Numbered from the stretch's first letter, positions 16,461 through 27,023 are shown. The stretch: DNA of 33,897 nt from Anderseniella sp. (GCA_030626025.1 DAOUPT010000035.1:1-33897), one strand, 5' to 3'. Notes: a model not told the origin generated them from the sequence alone. Numbers and translations are program-made.

Positions 16461-17612
16461 ATGGCAACAATTCTCGAAATTAACGATCTCAAAAATCTTG
16501 CTCGCAGACGCACCCCGAAAATGTTTTTCGATTATGCGGATTCAGGCTCATGGACCGAGAGCACCTATCAAGCCAATGAAAGCGACTTTGCTAAAATAAA
16601 ACTGCGCCAACGCGTTGCGGTAGATATGACTAACCGCACGCTTGCATCGAAAATGATTGGCCAGGATGTCGCTATGCCGCTGGCCCTGGCTCCTGTTGGC
16701 CTTACCGGCATGCAACATGCCGATGGTGAAATAAAAGCAGCGCAAGCTGCTGAAGAAGCCGGTGTGCCCTTTACCCTTTCGACCATGAGCGTCTGTTCGA
16801 TTGAAGATGTTGCCGAGCATACAAAAAAACCATTTTGGTTCCAGATTTATGTCATGCGCGACAAAGATTTTGCTGGCAGCCTGATTGATCGGGCAAAAGC
16901 TGCTGGGTGCTCTGCCCTGGTACTGACTCTTGATCTGCAGATCATTGGACAGCGCCACAAGGATTTGCGCAACCAGCTTTCTACCCCGCCCAAAACCACC
17001 CCGCTGCATCTCTGGCAAATGGTAACCCGGCCGCGCTGGTGTCTGGGTATGGCTGGAACCCGTCGCCACACCTTCCGCAATATTGTCGGCCATGCCAAGG
17101 GAGTGGAAGATTTAAGTTCGTTGTCGTCATGGACCATGGAACAGTTTGATCCCAAATTGTCATGGGACGATATTGAGTGGATCAAAAAACGCTGGGGTGG
17201 TCCGTTAATTCTCAAAGGTATTCTTGATGTCGAAGACGCGCAGCACTCCATCGATACCGGCGCTGATGCGATTATCGTTTCCAACCACGGTGGTCGGCAG
17301 CTTGATGGTGCACCATCATCAATATCGGTACTTGGCGAAATCGTTGATGCTGTGGGCGACAAAATTGAAGTCCACATGGATGGTGGCATACGCTCGGGAC
17401 AAGACGTGCTAAAAGCTTTGTGCATAGGCGCCAAAGGCGTTTATATCGGTCGGCCATTTGTTTATGGCCTTGCTGCGATGGGTAAAACCGGGGTCACTAA
17501 AGCGCTCGACATTATCCGCAATGAACTTGACATTACCATGGCCCTGTGTGGTGAGCGTGATGTCAATAATCTTGATCGAAGCAATCTTTATAAATTCAAA
17601 GGGCACCTATAA
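16461..17612 (+). CDS. FMN-dependent alpha-hydroxy-acid dehydrogenase (L-lactate dehydrogenase type)
   Basis: 383 residues, the length of LldD-type enzymes. The TIM-barrel FMN site is complete: Y25 in FFDYADSGS, LAPVGLTGMQH, QIY at 128-130, D158 in LTLDLQ, K252 in LILKGILDVEDA, the catalytic base H276 with R279 in SNHGGRQLDG, and MDGGIRSGQDVLKAL for the phosphate. It oxidises an L-2-hydroxy acid to the keto acid. L-lactate is the usual substrate of this branch, but glycolate or mandelate cannot be excluded. No N-terminal haem domain is present, so electrons must leave to quinone, oxygen or a separate cytochrome. AAGGAG lies seven bases before the ATG. The stop overlaps the start of the FAH gene by one base, so the two are coupled. 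Confidence 0.92.
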   Translation: MATILEINDLKNLARRRTPKMFFDYADSGSWTESTYQANESDFAKIKLRQRVAVDMTNRTLASKMIGQDVAMPLALAPVGLTGMQHADGEIKAAQAAEEAGVPFTLSTMSVCSIEDVAEHTKKPFWFQIYVMRDKDFAGSLIDRAKAAGCSALVLTLDLQIIGQRHKDLRNQLSTPPKTTPLHLWQMVTRPRWCLGMAGTRRHTFRNIVGHAKGVEDLSSLSSWTMEQFDPKLSWDDIEWIKKRWGGPLILKGILDVEDAQHSIDTGADAIIVSNHGGRQLDGAPSSISVLGEIVDAVGDKIEVHMDGGIRSGQDVLKALCIGAKGVYIGRPFVYGLAAMGKTGVTKALDIIRNELDITMALCGERDVNNLDRSNLYKFKGHL

Positions 17613-18457
17613 TGAAACTTCTGCGTTACGGCCCAAAGGGCAAAGAAAAACCCGGCCTCCTCGATAGCGACGGAAAAATCCGCGATTTGTCCAACGTCAT
17701 TGATGATTTTTCACCTGACAATCTGACGCCTAAATCTCTTGCCAGACTGGCAAAGTTGAAGGTTGCAAAACTACCGCTGATCAAGGGCAAAAGACGTCTT
17801 GGCACACCGGTCACTGGCACCCAGAACTTTGTCTGTGTTGGTCTTAACTACATCGATCACGCAGAAGAGATAAAAATGGATTTACCAGCCGAACCGGTAC
17901 TGTTTTCCAAACACCTTAGCTGCATTAACGGTCCCAATGATGATGTGGTCTTGCCCAAGCGCGCCAAAAAAGCTGATTGGGAAGTTGAGCTGGCTTTTGT
18001 CATCGGCACCCGGGCGAAAAACGTCACCAAAAAGGATGCGATGAAGTACATCGCTGGCTTCACCATCGTCAATGATGTGTCCGAACGCGCTTTCCAGCTT
18101 GAGCATGGCGGTCAGTGGATGAAAGGCAAATCCTGCGAAACATTCGGCCCCGTCGGACCATGGCTTGTGACGCCTGATGAGATTGGAAAAGTCCAGCGTT
18201 TAAACCTGTTTACTGAAGTAAATGGCAAACGAATGCAGGACGGAACCACCAAAAATATGATTTTTCCAGTGGCCCATGTGGTTTCCTACATCTCAAAATT
18301 CTTCACCTTGATGCCCGGTGATATCGTTTGTACCGGTACACCCGCAGGTGTAGGTGCTGGCAAAAAACCACAAATATTCCTGAAACCCGGCGATACCATG
18401 CGGTTGGGTATTGAAGGTTTAGGCGAGCAGGTTTGCAAGGTCGTACGCGAGAAGTAG
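17612..18457 (+). CDS. Fumarylacetoacetate hydrolase (FAH) family protein
   Basis: 281 residues, matching the YcgM/ureidoglycolate-lyase-like branch of the FAH superfamily. The core runs from about 70 to the end: FVCVGLNYIDHAEE (H83), PVLFSKHLSCINGPND, metal ligands E124 and E126 in DWEVELAFVIG and D155 in IVNDVSERA, CETFGPVGPWLV, and the late TGTPAGVGAG loop. Members cleave or decarboxylate acylpyruvates and related keto acids. The reaction cannot be fixed. The start ATG overlaps the stop of the hydroxy-acid dehydrogenase (TAATG), so it may process the keto acid formed by that enzyme. Its 3' end is seven bases from the convergent DUF937 gene, with no terminator in between. Confidence 0.9.
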   Translation: MKLLRYGPKGKEKPGLLDSDGKIRDLSNVIDDFSPDNLTPKSLARLAKLKVAKLPLIKGKRRLGTPVTGTQNFVCVGLNYIDHAEEIKMDLPAEPVLFSKHLSCINGPNDDVVLPKRAKKADWEVELAFVIGTRAKNVTKKDAMKYIAGFTIVNDVSERAFQLEHGGQWMKGKSCETFGPVGPWLVTPDEIGKVQRLNLFTEVNGKRMQDGTTKNMIFPVAHVVSYISKFFTLMPGDIVCTGTPAGVGAGKKPQIFLKPGDTMRLGIEGLGEQVCKVVREK

Positions 18458-18464
18458 TAAAATC

Positions 18465-19265
18465 TTAAAGTCGGCGTAAATGCCTCTCTACCGAACCGAG
18501 TAAATCATCGGCAGCATTGCCACGCGATGAACCGCCGCCAAGAAAATCATCAAGGCCGGAGCGTGACTGGCCAATGACATCTTCATTATAAGAGGGTCGT
18601 GAACTTTTGCCGTTACCGCCGCCAAGCATGTCATTGAGTAGATCACCGAGGCCACCTGTTCCACCTGTCTGCTGTTGGCGCGGAGCAGGTTGTGATTGTG
18701 TTCGTCTGCCACCACCGAGAACCTGTCCGAGAATATCACCCAAACCACCGCCACCAGAGCGACCGCTACCGCCACCGAGCACTTGACCAAGAATGTCACC
18801 TAAGCCACCACCGCCACGACGGGGCGCTGGGGCAGACATTCCACCCCCGGTCATCTTTTTGGTCAACGAGCCGATCACCATGCTGGCAATCACCGGCAAT
18901 AGTTGTTTCATGATAGAGGAACCAATACCGCTGGAACCGGCAGCCCGCATGGCAACTTCCCGGCTGACATCTTTGGAGCCGAAAATATGACCAAGAATAG
19001 CGTTGCCATCATTTGCAACACTGCCAAATTGTACAGCGTCTGTATTGTCGAGGTATTGCGAATGATTGCCTTTTTGCAGCGCCTGAACCAGCGTCACGAC
19101 ATTTTCTGGTGATTGGGCCATATTGCGCCGCAGTCCGGCTGCGATAACCGGGGCGAGTTCCTGCACCGCTGCGGCCGTTTGGGTTTCATCCAGTCCGAAT
19201 TGCCCGCCGATTGCGCCAAGTGCATTACCGCCATGGGCCTGTTGTAAAAGATCAATAAGTTCCAT
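18465..19265 (-). CDS. DUF937 domain protein with glycine-rich repeats
   Basis: 266 residues from the ATG at 19265, chosen because GGAGG lies five bases upstream. An upstream TTG at 19286 is less likely. The first 130 residues are a helical DUF937 region (MELIDLLQQAHGGNALGAIG, FGSVANDGNAILGHIFGSKD). Then comes a low-complexity part with two near-identical units GGGGLGDILGQVLGGG and a third divergent unit GGTGGLGDLLNDMLGGG, visible also as a direct repeat in the DNA (about 18705-18830). The end (AADDLLGSVERHLRRL) is charged. Function of DUF937 is unknown. No signal peptide is present. The start lies inside the 3' end of the MATE gene (14-bp overlap), which suggests translational coupling. Confidence 0.85.
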   Translation of the reverse strand: MELIDLLQQAHGGNALGAIGGQFGLDETQTAAAVQELAPVIAAGLRRNMAQSPENVVTLVQALQKGNHSQYLDNTDAVQFGSVANDGNAILGHIFGSKDVSREVAMRAAGSSGIGSSIMKQLLPVIASMVIGSLTKKMTGGGMSAPAPRRGGGGLGDILGQVLGGGSGRSGGGGLGDILGQVLGGGRRTQSQPAPRQQQTGGTGGLGDLLNDMLGGGNGKSSRPSYNEDVIGQSRSGLDDFLGGGSSRGNAADDLLGSVERHLRRL

Positions 19266-20622
19266 TTTTGCCTCCGGTTTTTTCAAGCCTATTTACATAG
19301 GCGTATATAGATATGGTCGCGATGATACCAAATACCACCGTGCCAAGGGAATAGCCAATCATCACCCCTTCAAAACCCCATAGACTCACACCAATCATAA
19401 CAAAGGGAATAGTGCCGATTGTCGCCTTGCCCCAGTTAAACATCATTGACCAGTGGGGCTTGCCAAGATTGTTAAAAGACGCTTGGGCAACAAATTGCGC
19501 TCCGGCAAACAGCCATGATATCGACAGGAAAGAGCAGAATAGGGTAACAAGTCTGGCAGCATCACCCTTGGCCAGAAACCAACCCGGTACCTGATCACGC
19601 AGCAACCACAGGCACACGGCGACAATAGTTGTATAGATACAATTGAAAGCTAGGGATTTGTTTAATGTTTCACGCAATCGGGCAAAGTTTTTTGCCCCAT
19701 AGTTTTGCCCGACAATTGGCCCAACTGCCCCTGAAAGTGAGAACACAATACCAAAAGCTACCGGCACCAGACGGTTGATGATGGCGGTCCCGGCAACGGC
19801 CTCATCACCAAAGGGAGCAGATGACCAGGTCAAGTATCCAACAGCAAAAGGGGTTGCCAGTTGGGTTAGGGTTGCCGGAAATGCAATTTTCCAAATGGTC
19901 GGGAAATCCTTGAAATAGTTTGTAATGCTAAAGGGCAAAAAGAAATTATGAATTTTTCTGACCGCATAAAACCCGACCAGAAATGAGGCCAGATTTGCAC
20001 AGATGGTTGCCAGTGCCGCGCCCTGAATGGAAAGATCAAATCCAAAAATAAACAGAGGGTCAAGGATACCATTGCCGATGGCAGCCACCAGCGTAACATA
20101 CATTGCCCGCCGTGCGTCACCAATGGCCCGTAATATGAAGCTACAACTAACCGAAGCCCCTAATAAGGGGAACCCAATGGCAACGGTTTTCAAATATAAA
20201 ACACCATAGTCAAGTGCCGCGCTGCGGGCACCGAGAAAAAACAGCATGTCGTGGGAAAATGCAAATATGATAACAGTCACCAGTAAAGGTCCGGCAACTC
20301 CAAGGGTTAGCGTGCTGGTCGCATATCGTGTTGCTGCCGCCCTGTTTCCAGCACCCAGATTTTGAGCCACAAGCGCCCCGGCCGCAATAGCAATGCCAAT
20401 ACTGACCGACAGGCTGGTAAAGGCAATCATGCCGGCAAAGCCAATCGCCGAGGTTATTTCTGTTTCGCCCAGCAGGGCCAGAAAATAAAGATCAGCAAAA
20501 TCCACCAAAAATAGTGCCATCAAACCGATAGCGCTGGTAAAAGTCATAACGATCACATGGCGGGATATGGACCCGTTTACGAAACGGGCCTGACTTTGAT
20601 CAGTTTCGTTGGTTACGGCCAC
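19252..20622 (-). CDS. MATE family multidrug/metabolite efflux transporter
   Basis: 456 residues with 12 predicted membrane helices in two six-helix halves, the standard MATE layout. Each half carries the family features (IAIAAGALVAQNLGAGNRAAATRYA in the first, AVGPIVGQNYGAKNFARLRETL in the second). It exports cationic compounds or metabolites in exchange for sodium or protons. The start is a GTG at 20622 that overlaps the tldD stop (TAGTG). The 3' end overlaps the DUF937 start. Gene order ialB-tldD-MATE-DUF937 on one strand with all junctions overlapping points to one transcript. The substrate is unknown. Confidence 0.92.
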   Translation of the reverse strand: MAVTNETDQSQARFVNGSISRHVIVMTFTSAIGLMALFLVDFADLYFLALLGETEITSAIGFAGMIAFTSLSVSIGIAIAAGALVAQNLGAGNRAAATRYATSTLTLGVAGPLLVTVIIFAFSHDMLFFLGARSAALDYGVLYLKTVAIGFPLLGASVSCSFILRAIGDARRAMYVTLVAAIGNGILDPLFIFGFDLSIQGAALATICANLASFLVGFYAVRKIHNFFLPFSITNYFKDFPTIWKIAFPATLTQLATPFAVGYLTWSSAPFGDEAVAGTAIINRLVPVAFGIVFSLSGAVGPIVGQNYGAKNFARLRETLNKSLAFNCIYTTIVAVCLWLLRDQVPGWFLAKGDAARLVTLFCSFLSISWLFAGAQFVAQASFNNLGKPHWSMMFNWGKATIGTIPFVMIGVSLWGFEGVMIGYSLGTVVFGIIATISIYAYVNRLEKTGGKNGTY

Positions 20623-22064
20623 TAAGCGGCTGTACCGCCAACAGTAATTTTATCGAGCCGTAGCGTTGGCTGTCCAACACCAACAGGAACACCCTGGCCT
20701 TGTTTGCCACAAGTACCGATACCCGGGTCCAGTTCCATATTATTACCGATCATTGAAATTCGGGTCAGGGCATCAGCCCCGTTGCCGATGATTGTTGCCC
20801 CTTTTACCGGTGCGGTTATTTTACCATCTTCAATCATATAGGCTTCAGTACAGGAAAACACAAATTGGCCGCTGGTAATATCAACCTGCCCACCGCCAAA
20901 AGACACTGCATAAAGGCCGTTCTTAACCGATGAGATAATCTCATCATGTTCAAGGTCACCGTTGAGCATGTAGGTATTGGTCATCCGCGGCATTGGCATA
21001 TGGGCAAAAGATTGCCGACGTCCGTTGCCGGTTGCTGGAACGCCCATCAACCGGGCATTCAGGCGGTCCTGCATGAAGCCGGTTAAAATGCCATTTTCGA
21101 TCAGTGTGGTGGATGATGTCGGGGTACCTTCATCATCAAAACTCAAACTGCCCCGCCGGTTTTCAAGGGTTCCATCGTCAACAACGGTCACGCCATCAGC
21201 GGCAATTTTCTCACCCATCAGTCCTGCAAAAGCACTGGTGCCTTTTCGATTGAAATCACCTTCAAGGCCGTGGCCAATTGCTTCGTGCAGCAAGATACCG
21301 GGCCAACCCGGGCCGAGAACCACATCCATTTCACCGGCAGGTGCAGGAACTGACTGCATGGCAATTTCCGACTGTCGTAATGCTTCACGCACTGCAAATT
21401 GCCATTTGTCTGGAGAAATTAGTTCCTCATAGGTGCCGCGACCGCCAAACCCGTAAGAACCGGTTTCCTGCCGGTCCTCTTTTCCGGTCATGATCGACAC
21501 GTTAAAGCGGATTAGCGGGCGTTCTTCTGCCCGAGAAAATCCGCCAGTGCGCATGATTTCTACTGCTTGCAGTTCACCCGCATAAGAGATCGAGACTTGA
21601 CGAATGCTGTCATCCAGAGATCTGGCATAAGCGTCAGCATCCTGCATCAAGGCGACTTTTTCCTCAAAACGGGCAGCGTCAACCGGATTGCGGTTCGTAT
21701 ACAGGGTTCGGTTTGTACTCGGCGGATGGTCACTGCGTGTTCCGGTATGCCCTGATCGAACACTGGTGATGCTGTCGCCAGCTCTTTTAAGGGCTTCGGG
21801 TGATAATTCGTTGGAATGGGCAAAACCTGTTGCTTCGCCTGCGACCGCGCGCAATCCAAATCCTTGCTGAGTATTGAAGTTGGCCGATTTTAGCTGGCCA
21901 TCATCAAAGCTAAGGTTTTCAGACTGGGTGAACTCCAAAAACAGCTCGCCGTCATCGCAGCCGTTCAATGTCTCGGAAACAAATTTTTCTGTTTGTTTAC
22001 GATCAAGGTCGCTTGTATCAAAAAACAAGTCACCTGTCGGCGCTTCATTGGCGGTGTTTGTCAT
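20622..22064 (-). CDS. tldD: Metalloprotease TldD
   Basis: 480 residues, the normal length for TldD. The zinc motif HEAIGHGLEGDF (HExxxH, about residue 263) is intact. Other landmarks are FDDGQLKSANFNTQQGFGLRAV near the N-terminus and the tail region FGGGQVDITSGQFVFSCTEAYMIEDGKI with IGNNMELDPGIGTCGKQGQGVPVGVGQPTLRLD, which includes the cysteine zinc ligand. TldD pairs with TldE to degrade unfolded peptides and mature some peptide products such as microcin B17. The partner tldE (pmbA) is not in this window. The start overlaps the ialB stop (ATGA). Placement beside the cox operon is common in alphaproteobacteria. Confidence 0.95.
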   Translation of the reverse strand: MTNTANEAPTGDLFFDTSDLDRKQTEKFVSETLNGCDDGELFLEFTQSENLSFDDGQLKSANFNTQQGFGLRAVAGEATGFAHSNELSPEALKRAGDSITSVRSGHTGTRSDHPPSTNRTLYTNRNPVDAARFEEKVALMQDADAYARSLDDSIRQVSISYAGELQAVEIMRTGGFSRAEERPLIRFNVSIMTGKEDRQETGSYGFGGRGTYEELISPDKWQFAVREALRQSEIAMQSVPAPAGEMDVVLGPGWPGILLHEAIGHGLEGDFNRKGTSAFAGLMGEKIAADGVTVVDDGTLENRRGSLSFDDEGTPTSSTTLIENGILTGFMQDRLNARLMGVPATGNGRRQSFAHMPMPRMTNTYMLNGDLEHDEIISSVKNGLYAVSFGGGQVDITSGQFVFSCTEAYMIEDGKITAPVKGATIIGNGADALTRISMIGNNMELDPGIGTCGKQGQGVPVGVGQPTLRLDKITVGGTAA

Positions 22065-22768
22065 TTTTGGACCTTGTCGAGAGCTTTTAAAGCAGCCGTA
22101 AAGCCTGAAAGGTCAAGGTCGAGAGGAATTCCAATTCCTGGCGCTTCATAAATCAAAAACTTGCCTTTTGATCCCTTTTTCATTTTGGCCAGTGTTTCTT
22201 TGCGCATTTGGGCAAAAGCCACGCAGTTACGTGGGTCGCAACGGCTGAATGGAACGCGACCAGCCGCTGCCCCGTCAACTTCAAGTGCGACGCCGGTTGG
22301 CAGGTAAACTCCGATCGGGGCCAGAATGCGCATCATTGTGGCGGTTTCTTTGCCTTGTGTTACCCGGGCCAGAATGAGTGTGACGCCGATCCGTTTGTTT
22401 TTCTTGTTTACGACTATTTGAATTACGCCGCAGTCTCGTTTTTTTGCTGGCGCCCCGGCTACAGTTGGTTTTTTTGCGTCACACTGAACAATCCACTTGC
22501 CATGTTTTGACATGACTTCAGCCGGAGTTGGTTGCGGACGGCGCTGGGCTTGCCTGGCTTGAGCAGGTCCGCGAACTTGCGGCCTGACCCCTTTTGGCAA
22601 GGCATTCTGACCAGGTCCGAATTTACGCTTTACCTTTTGTTGGGCCTGAGCCTGTGTTGTTGTAACCACGCCGGTGACCATTGTGCCAACGGCAAAGCTG
22701 CCTGCAACCATCAGTGAAATTAAAAATCTGCTCGCTCTGTTGTAGCGGGTTGTTGAAACGCGGTTCAC
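22061..22768 (-). CDS. Invasion-associated locus B (IalB) family protein
   Basis: 235 residues from a GTG at 22768, chosen because GGAG lies seven bases upstream. An upstream TTG at 22795 has no such site. A signal-type segment (RFLISLMVAGSFAVGTMVTGV) is followed by a low-complexity linker rich in Q, R, P and A (about 45-85). The IalB domain follows: GKWIVQCDAK, RDCGVIQIVVNKKN, GVTLILARVTQGKETATMMRI, PTGVALEVDG, PFSRCDPRNCVAF and LIYEAPG. Cysteine pairs may form disulfides in the periplasm. The family is widespread in alphaproteobacteria, was named from Bartonella, and its molecular role is not settled. It is the first gene of the minus-strand chain. Confidence 0.9.
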   Translation of the reverse strand: MNRVSTTRYNRASRFLISLMVAGSFAVGTMVTGVVTTTQAQAQQKVKRKFGPGQNALPKGVRPQVRGPAQARQAQRRPQPTPAEVMSKHGKWIVQCDAKKPTVAGAPAKKRDCGVIQIVVNKKNKRIGVTLILARVTQGKETATMMRILAPIGVYLPTGVALEVDGAAAGRVPFSRCDPRNCVAFAQMRKETLAKMKKGSKGKFLIYEAPGIGIPLDLDLSGFTAALKALDKVQK

Positions 22769-23234
22769 GGGGATCTCCGGTAGATTGTTTTCCAAACTGG
22801 GTATATCCGCCAGTCACAGCGGGATGATTCTTTGTATACCAGACGTATCTCAGTCTTGTAGCATGCTGTCAAATACCATCACATGTTTTGTTATATGTTT
22901 TTGGTTAAATTCTGCATATTTAGGTATTTTGCTTTAGCATTCAGAATTTTCCACAGCTTGTCTCTGGTATAAATGCGGCAGAATTTCGTTGGAAACAGCA
23001 GGCCGCGTAATTTTGCCGCGCTAAAACCCGTTGCGAGAACAAGGCAAGTGTGATTCAAATGTAACACAAGGGCACAAGTGTCTTTTTAAAAGTCGGTTTT
23101 TTAGAAGGCCGGGAAGATGCGGGTGTTTTGAGGAGGGTGGCGTGAGTCGCTGTACGTTGATTTGATGTTTAATCGTGTGCAGTGTGCGGACGCCTTCTAA
23201 AACTGTAAAAGAATTTAGGGAGGGAAGGGACGTC
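22769..23234. promoter_or_regulatory. Divergent control region between ialB and coxB (466 bp)
   Basis: No gene was found here. The region is A/T-rich near 22860-22990 and must hold promoters for both the ialB chain and the cox operon. The most regular element is an imperfect dyad at 23048-23067 with GTGT and ACAC arms around TTCAAA. No certain -35/-10 pair or FNR-type TTGAT-N4-ATCAA box was found by eye. The distance from this dyad to coxB (about 170 bp) would allow a long leader. Confidence 0.45.
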
Positions 23235-24116
23235 ATGCGTGTCCTTTTGGCAAATTTAGCCGTAATTTTTATCGCCGTAACAGGTGCAGGTGCAGCCATT
23301 GCTGGTGGACTGGGTCAACCAGAACCGTGGCAGTTGGGTTTGCAGCAGGCTGCATCACCTTCAGCTGAAGGCATTGCATCGTTTCACACCTTGCTTTTGT
23401 GGATCATTACCATCATCACATTGTTTGTCGCTGCGTTGCTGGCGTATGTGGTTTGGCGGTTCAGTGAAAAGAAAAATCCTGTACCATCAAAAACCACCCA
23501 CAATACGATGATTGAGTTTGTCTGGACTGTTGTGCCGATTTTGATTTTGGTTGGTATAGCCATCCCGTCATTCCGTCTGTTGTATCTGCAGCGTGACATT
23601 CCTGAGGCCGGGCTGACAATTAAAGCCACCGGCAATCAGTGGTATTGGAGCTATGAATATCCTGAGCACAAGAATGCTGATGGTGAAGCAATCAGCTTTG
23701 ATGCGGTTATGAAGACAGATGAAGAGCGCGGCGAAAATGATCCGCGTTTGCTGGCCGCAGACACGCCCGTCGTTGTGCCGGTAAATACAGTTGTGAAAGT
23801 GATTGTAACGGCTTCGGATGTCTTGCATGCTTGGACCGTTCCATCTTTTGGGGCCAAAATTGATGCCGTACCAGGTCGCTTGAATGAAATCTGGTTTAAA
23901 GTAGAAAAAGCAGGCGTTTATTATGGTCAGTGTTCTGAGATTTGCGGCAAGGATCATTCCTTCATGCCAATCGAAGTGCGGGTTGTTTCTCAGGCCGATT
24001 ACAACAAATGGCTTGATAAAACCAAAACCGCTGGGCTTGAAGCCGCTAATAAAAATTTAATTGCGAAAATGAACGCCGGGAATGCGGATTCAAAAGTAGC
24101 GAAACTGAACAATTAA
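23235..24116 (+). CDS. coxB: Cytochrome c oxidase subunit II
   Basis: 293 residues from the ATG at 23235, which has GGGAGGGAAGGG just upstream. A longer frame from 23175 lacks this. A signal peptide (to about 23) is followed by two membrane helices (about 50-75 and 93-115) and the periplasmic cupredoxin domain. The CuA ligands are complete: H199, C233, E235, C237, H241 and M244 (GQCSEICGKDHSFMP). The aromatic WYWSYEYP that receives electrons from cytochrome c is at about 136-143. It is the first gene of the aa3 oxidase operon, with coxA 76 bp downstream. Confidence 0.97.
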   Translation: MRVLLANLAVIFIAVTGAGAAIAGGLGQPEPWQLGLQQAASPSAEGIASFHTLLLWIITIITLFVAALLAYVVWRFSEKKNPVPSKTTHNTMIEFVWTVVPILILVGIAIPSFRLLYLQRDIPEAGLTIKATGNQWYWSYEYPEHKNADGEAISFDAVMKTDEERGENDPRLLAADTPVVVPVNTVVKVIVTASDVLHAWTVPSFGAKIDAVPGRLNEIWFKVEKAGVYYGQCSEICGKDHSFMPIEVRVVSQADYNKWLDKTKTAGLEAANKNLIAKMNAGNADSKVAKLNN

Positions 24117-24189
24117 TTTTACTTAAATATCAACGGATGGTTGCAGAGCCATCCGGATATAAAAGAACCTTAAGTTAGAGGGGAAATGA

Positions 24190-25836
<1,647 letters not shown>

Positions 25837-25857
25837 GCTGAACTGATAGCAATATTA

Positions 25858-25896
25858 CCGGTCCGCCGAACGACAAAACTTTGCGGACCGGGTTTC
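25858..25896 (+). terminator. Hairpin between coxA and ctaB
   Basis: A perfect 9-bp GC-rich stem (25858-25866 with 25883-25891) encloses 16 bases and is followed by a short T-containing run (GTTTCTT). It could end part of the transcripts so that coxB and coxA are made in excess over the assembly genes. Confidence 0.65.
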
Positions 25897-25918
25897 TTAA
25901 AAACTTTTCGGTAAACCA

Positions 25919-26878
25919 ATGTCAGATACACACGCAGATATTTCAGAGTTGAACGGACAAGCCGCCCCGCGCCTTAACGGCGAAGGGTCGATTGCCGACT
26001 ATTTTGCCCTGCTCAAACCACGCGTCATGTCCTTGGTTATTTTTACCGCCTTTGTTGGTATTGTTACAGCCCCCGGCCATATTCATCCGTGGCTGGGCGC
26101 TATGGCCCTTTTGGCCATTGCAATTGGTGCCGGAGCATCCGGTGCTCTTAACATGTGGTATGACGCTGACATTGATGCAGTGATGAAACGAACTGCCAAA
26201 CGACCCGTTCCGTCAGGTGCTATTCAAGCCGGTGATGCTTTAGGTTTCGGCCTGCTGTTGTCGGCTGGCTCGGTATTCTTCCTCGGCGTGTTGGTCAATT
26301 GGGCAGCGGCTGCTTTGTTGGCGTTCACAATTTTCTTTTATGCCGTTGTTTACACAATGTGGCTCAAACGCTCGACCCCGCACAACATCGTAATTGGTGG
26401 TGCATCCGGGGCGTTCCCACCGTTAGTTGGTTGGGCCGCCGTTACCGGCGGTATTGATCTCGTATCTATATCGTTGTTCCTGATTATTTTCCTTTGGACT
26501 CCACCTCACTTCTGGGCCCTGTGCTTGTCCCGAACCGGTGAATATCAGCGCGCTAATGTGCCAATGTTGCCTGTCGTAGCCGGTATTGGAGAAACCCGAC
26601 GCCAAATCTGGTTTTATACACTTGCCATGGTTCCGGTGACCTTCGCACCTGCGGCCCTGGGAGCTGCCGGTTGGCTCTATACTGGCATAGCACTTGTTTT
26701 AAACGCCGCATTTGTCTGGTTCGCCTGGTCAATATACTCTGCCAAAAGTGACAGTACTCTTGGTGACGCGCCAAGAAATTTGTTTAAATTCTCTATCTTG
26801 TACCTCTTCATTTTGTTCAGCGGATTGCTGGCAGAATGGGCTTTAGGGGTAACCCCATTTACCGGTCTTGGAGGCTAA
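25919..26878 (+). CDS. ctaB: Protohaem IX farnesyltransferase (haem O synthase)
   Basis: 319 residues, multi-helix UbiA-family membrane enzyme. The first aspartate-rich motif is [19 protein letters not shown] (about residues 78-96). The second conserved loop is [32 protein letters not shown]. It adds a farnesyl group to haem B to give haem O for the oxidase. The N-terminal 25 residues are hydrophilic. The ATG at 25919 lacks a strong ribosome-binding site. It lies after a hairpin and directly upstream of coxF. Confidence 0.96.
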   Translation: MSDTHADISELNGQAAPRLNGEGSIADYFALLKPRVMSLVIFTAFVGIVTAPGHIHPWLGAMALLAIAIGAGASGALNMWYDADIDAVMKRTAKRPVPSGAIQAGDALGFGLLLSAGSVFFLGVLVNWAAAALLAFTIFFYAVVYTMWLKRSTPHNIVIGGASGAFPPLVGWAAVTGGIDLVSISLFLIIFLWTPPHFWALCLSRTGEYQRANVPMLPVVAGIGETRRQIWFYTLAMVPVTFAPAALGAAGWLYTGIALVLNAAFVWFAWSIYSAKSDSTLGDAPRNLFKFSILYLFILFSGLLAEWALGVTPFTGLGG

Positions 26879-26879
26879 A

Positions 26880-27023
26880 ATGGAATTTCATAAAATGACC
26901 CAACAGGAAATTACCAGTCGCCGCAAACGCAATATTGCGATTGCCGTGTCTCTGTTTGTTCTATCCATGTTGTTTATGGTCACCACAATGGTTCGCGTTG
27001 GAACCAATATGGGAGTGATTTGA
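26880..27023 (+). CDS. coxF: CoxF-like small membrane protein (47 aa)
   Basis: A frame of 47 codons starts at ATG 26880 with GGAGG in the ctaB end and stops at TGA 27021-27023. It has a basic N-terminus (QQEITSRRKRNIAIA) and a single membrane helix (AVSLFVLSMLFMVTTMV). Its size, topology and place between ctaB and ctaG match the small CoxF protein of alphaproteobacterial oxidase operons, which is poorly characterised and thought to assist assembly. It starts one base after the ctaB stop, and its stop overlaps the proposed TTG of ctaG. Confidence 0.82.
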   Translation: MEFHKMTQQEITSRRKRNIAIAVSLFVLSMLFMVTTMVRVGTNMGVI

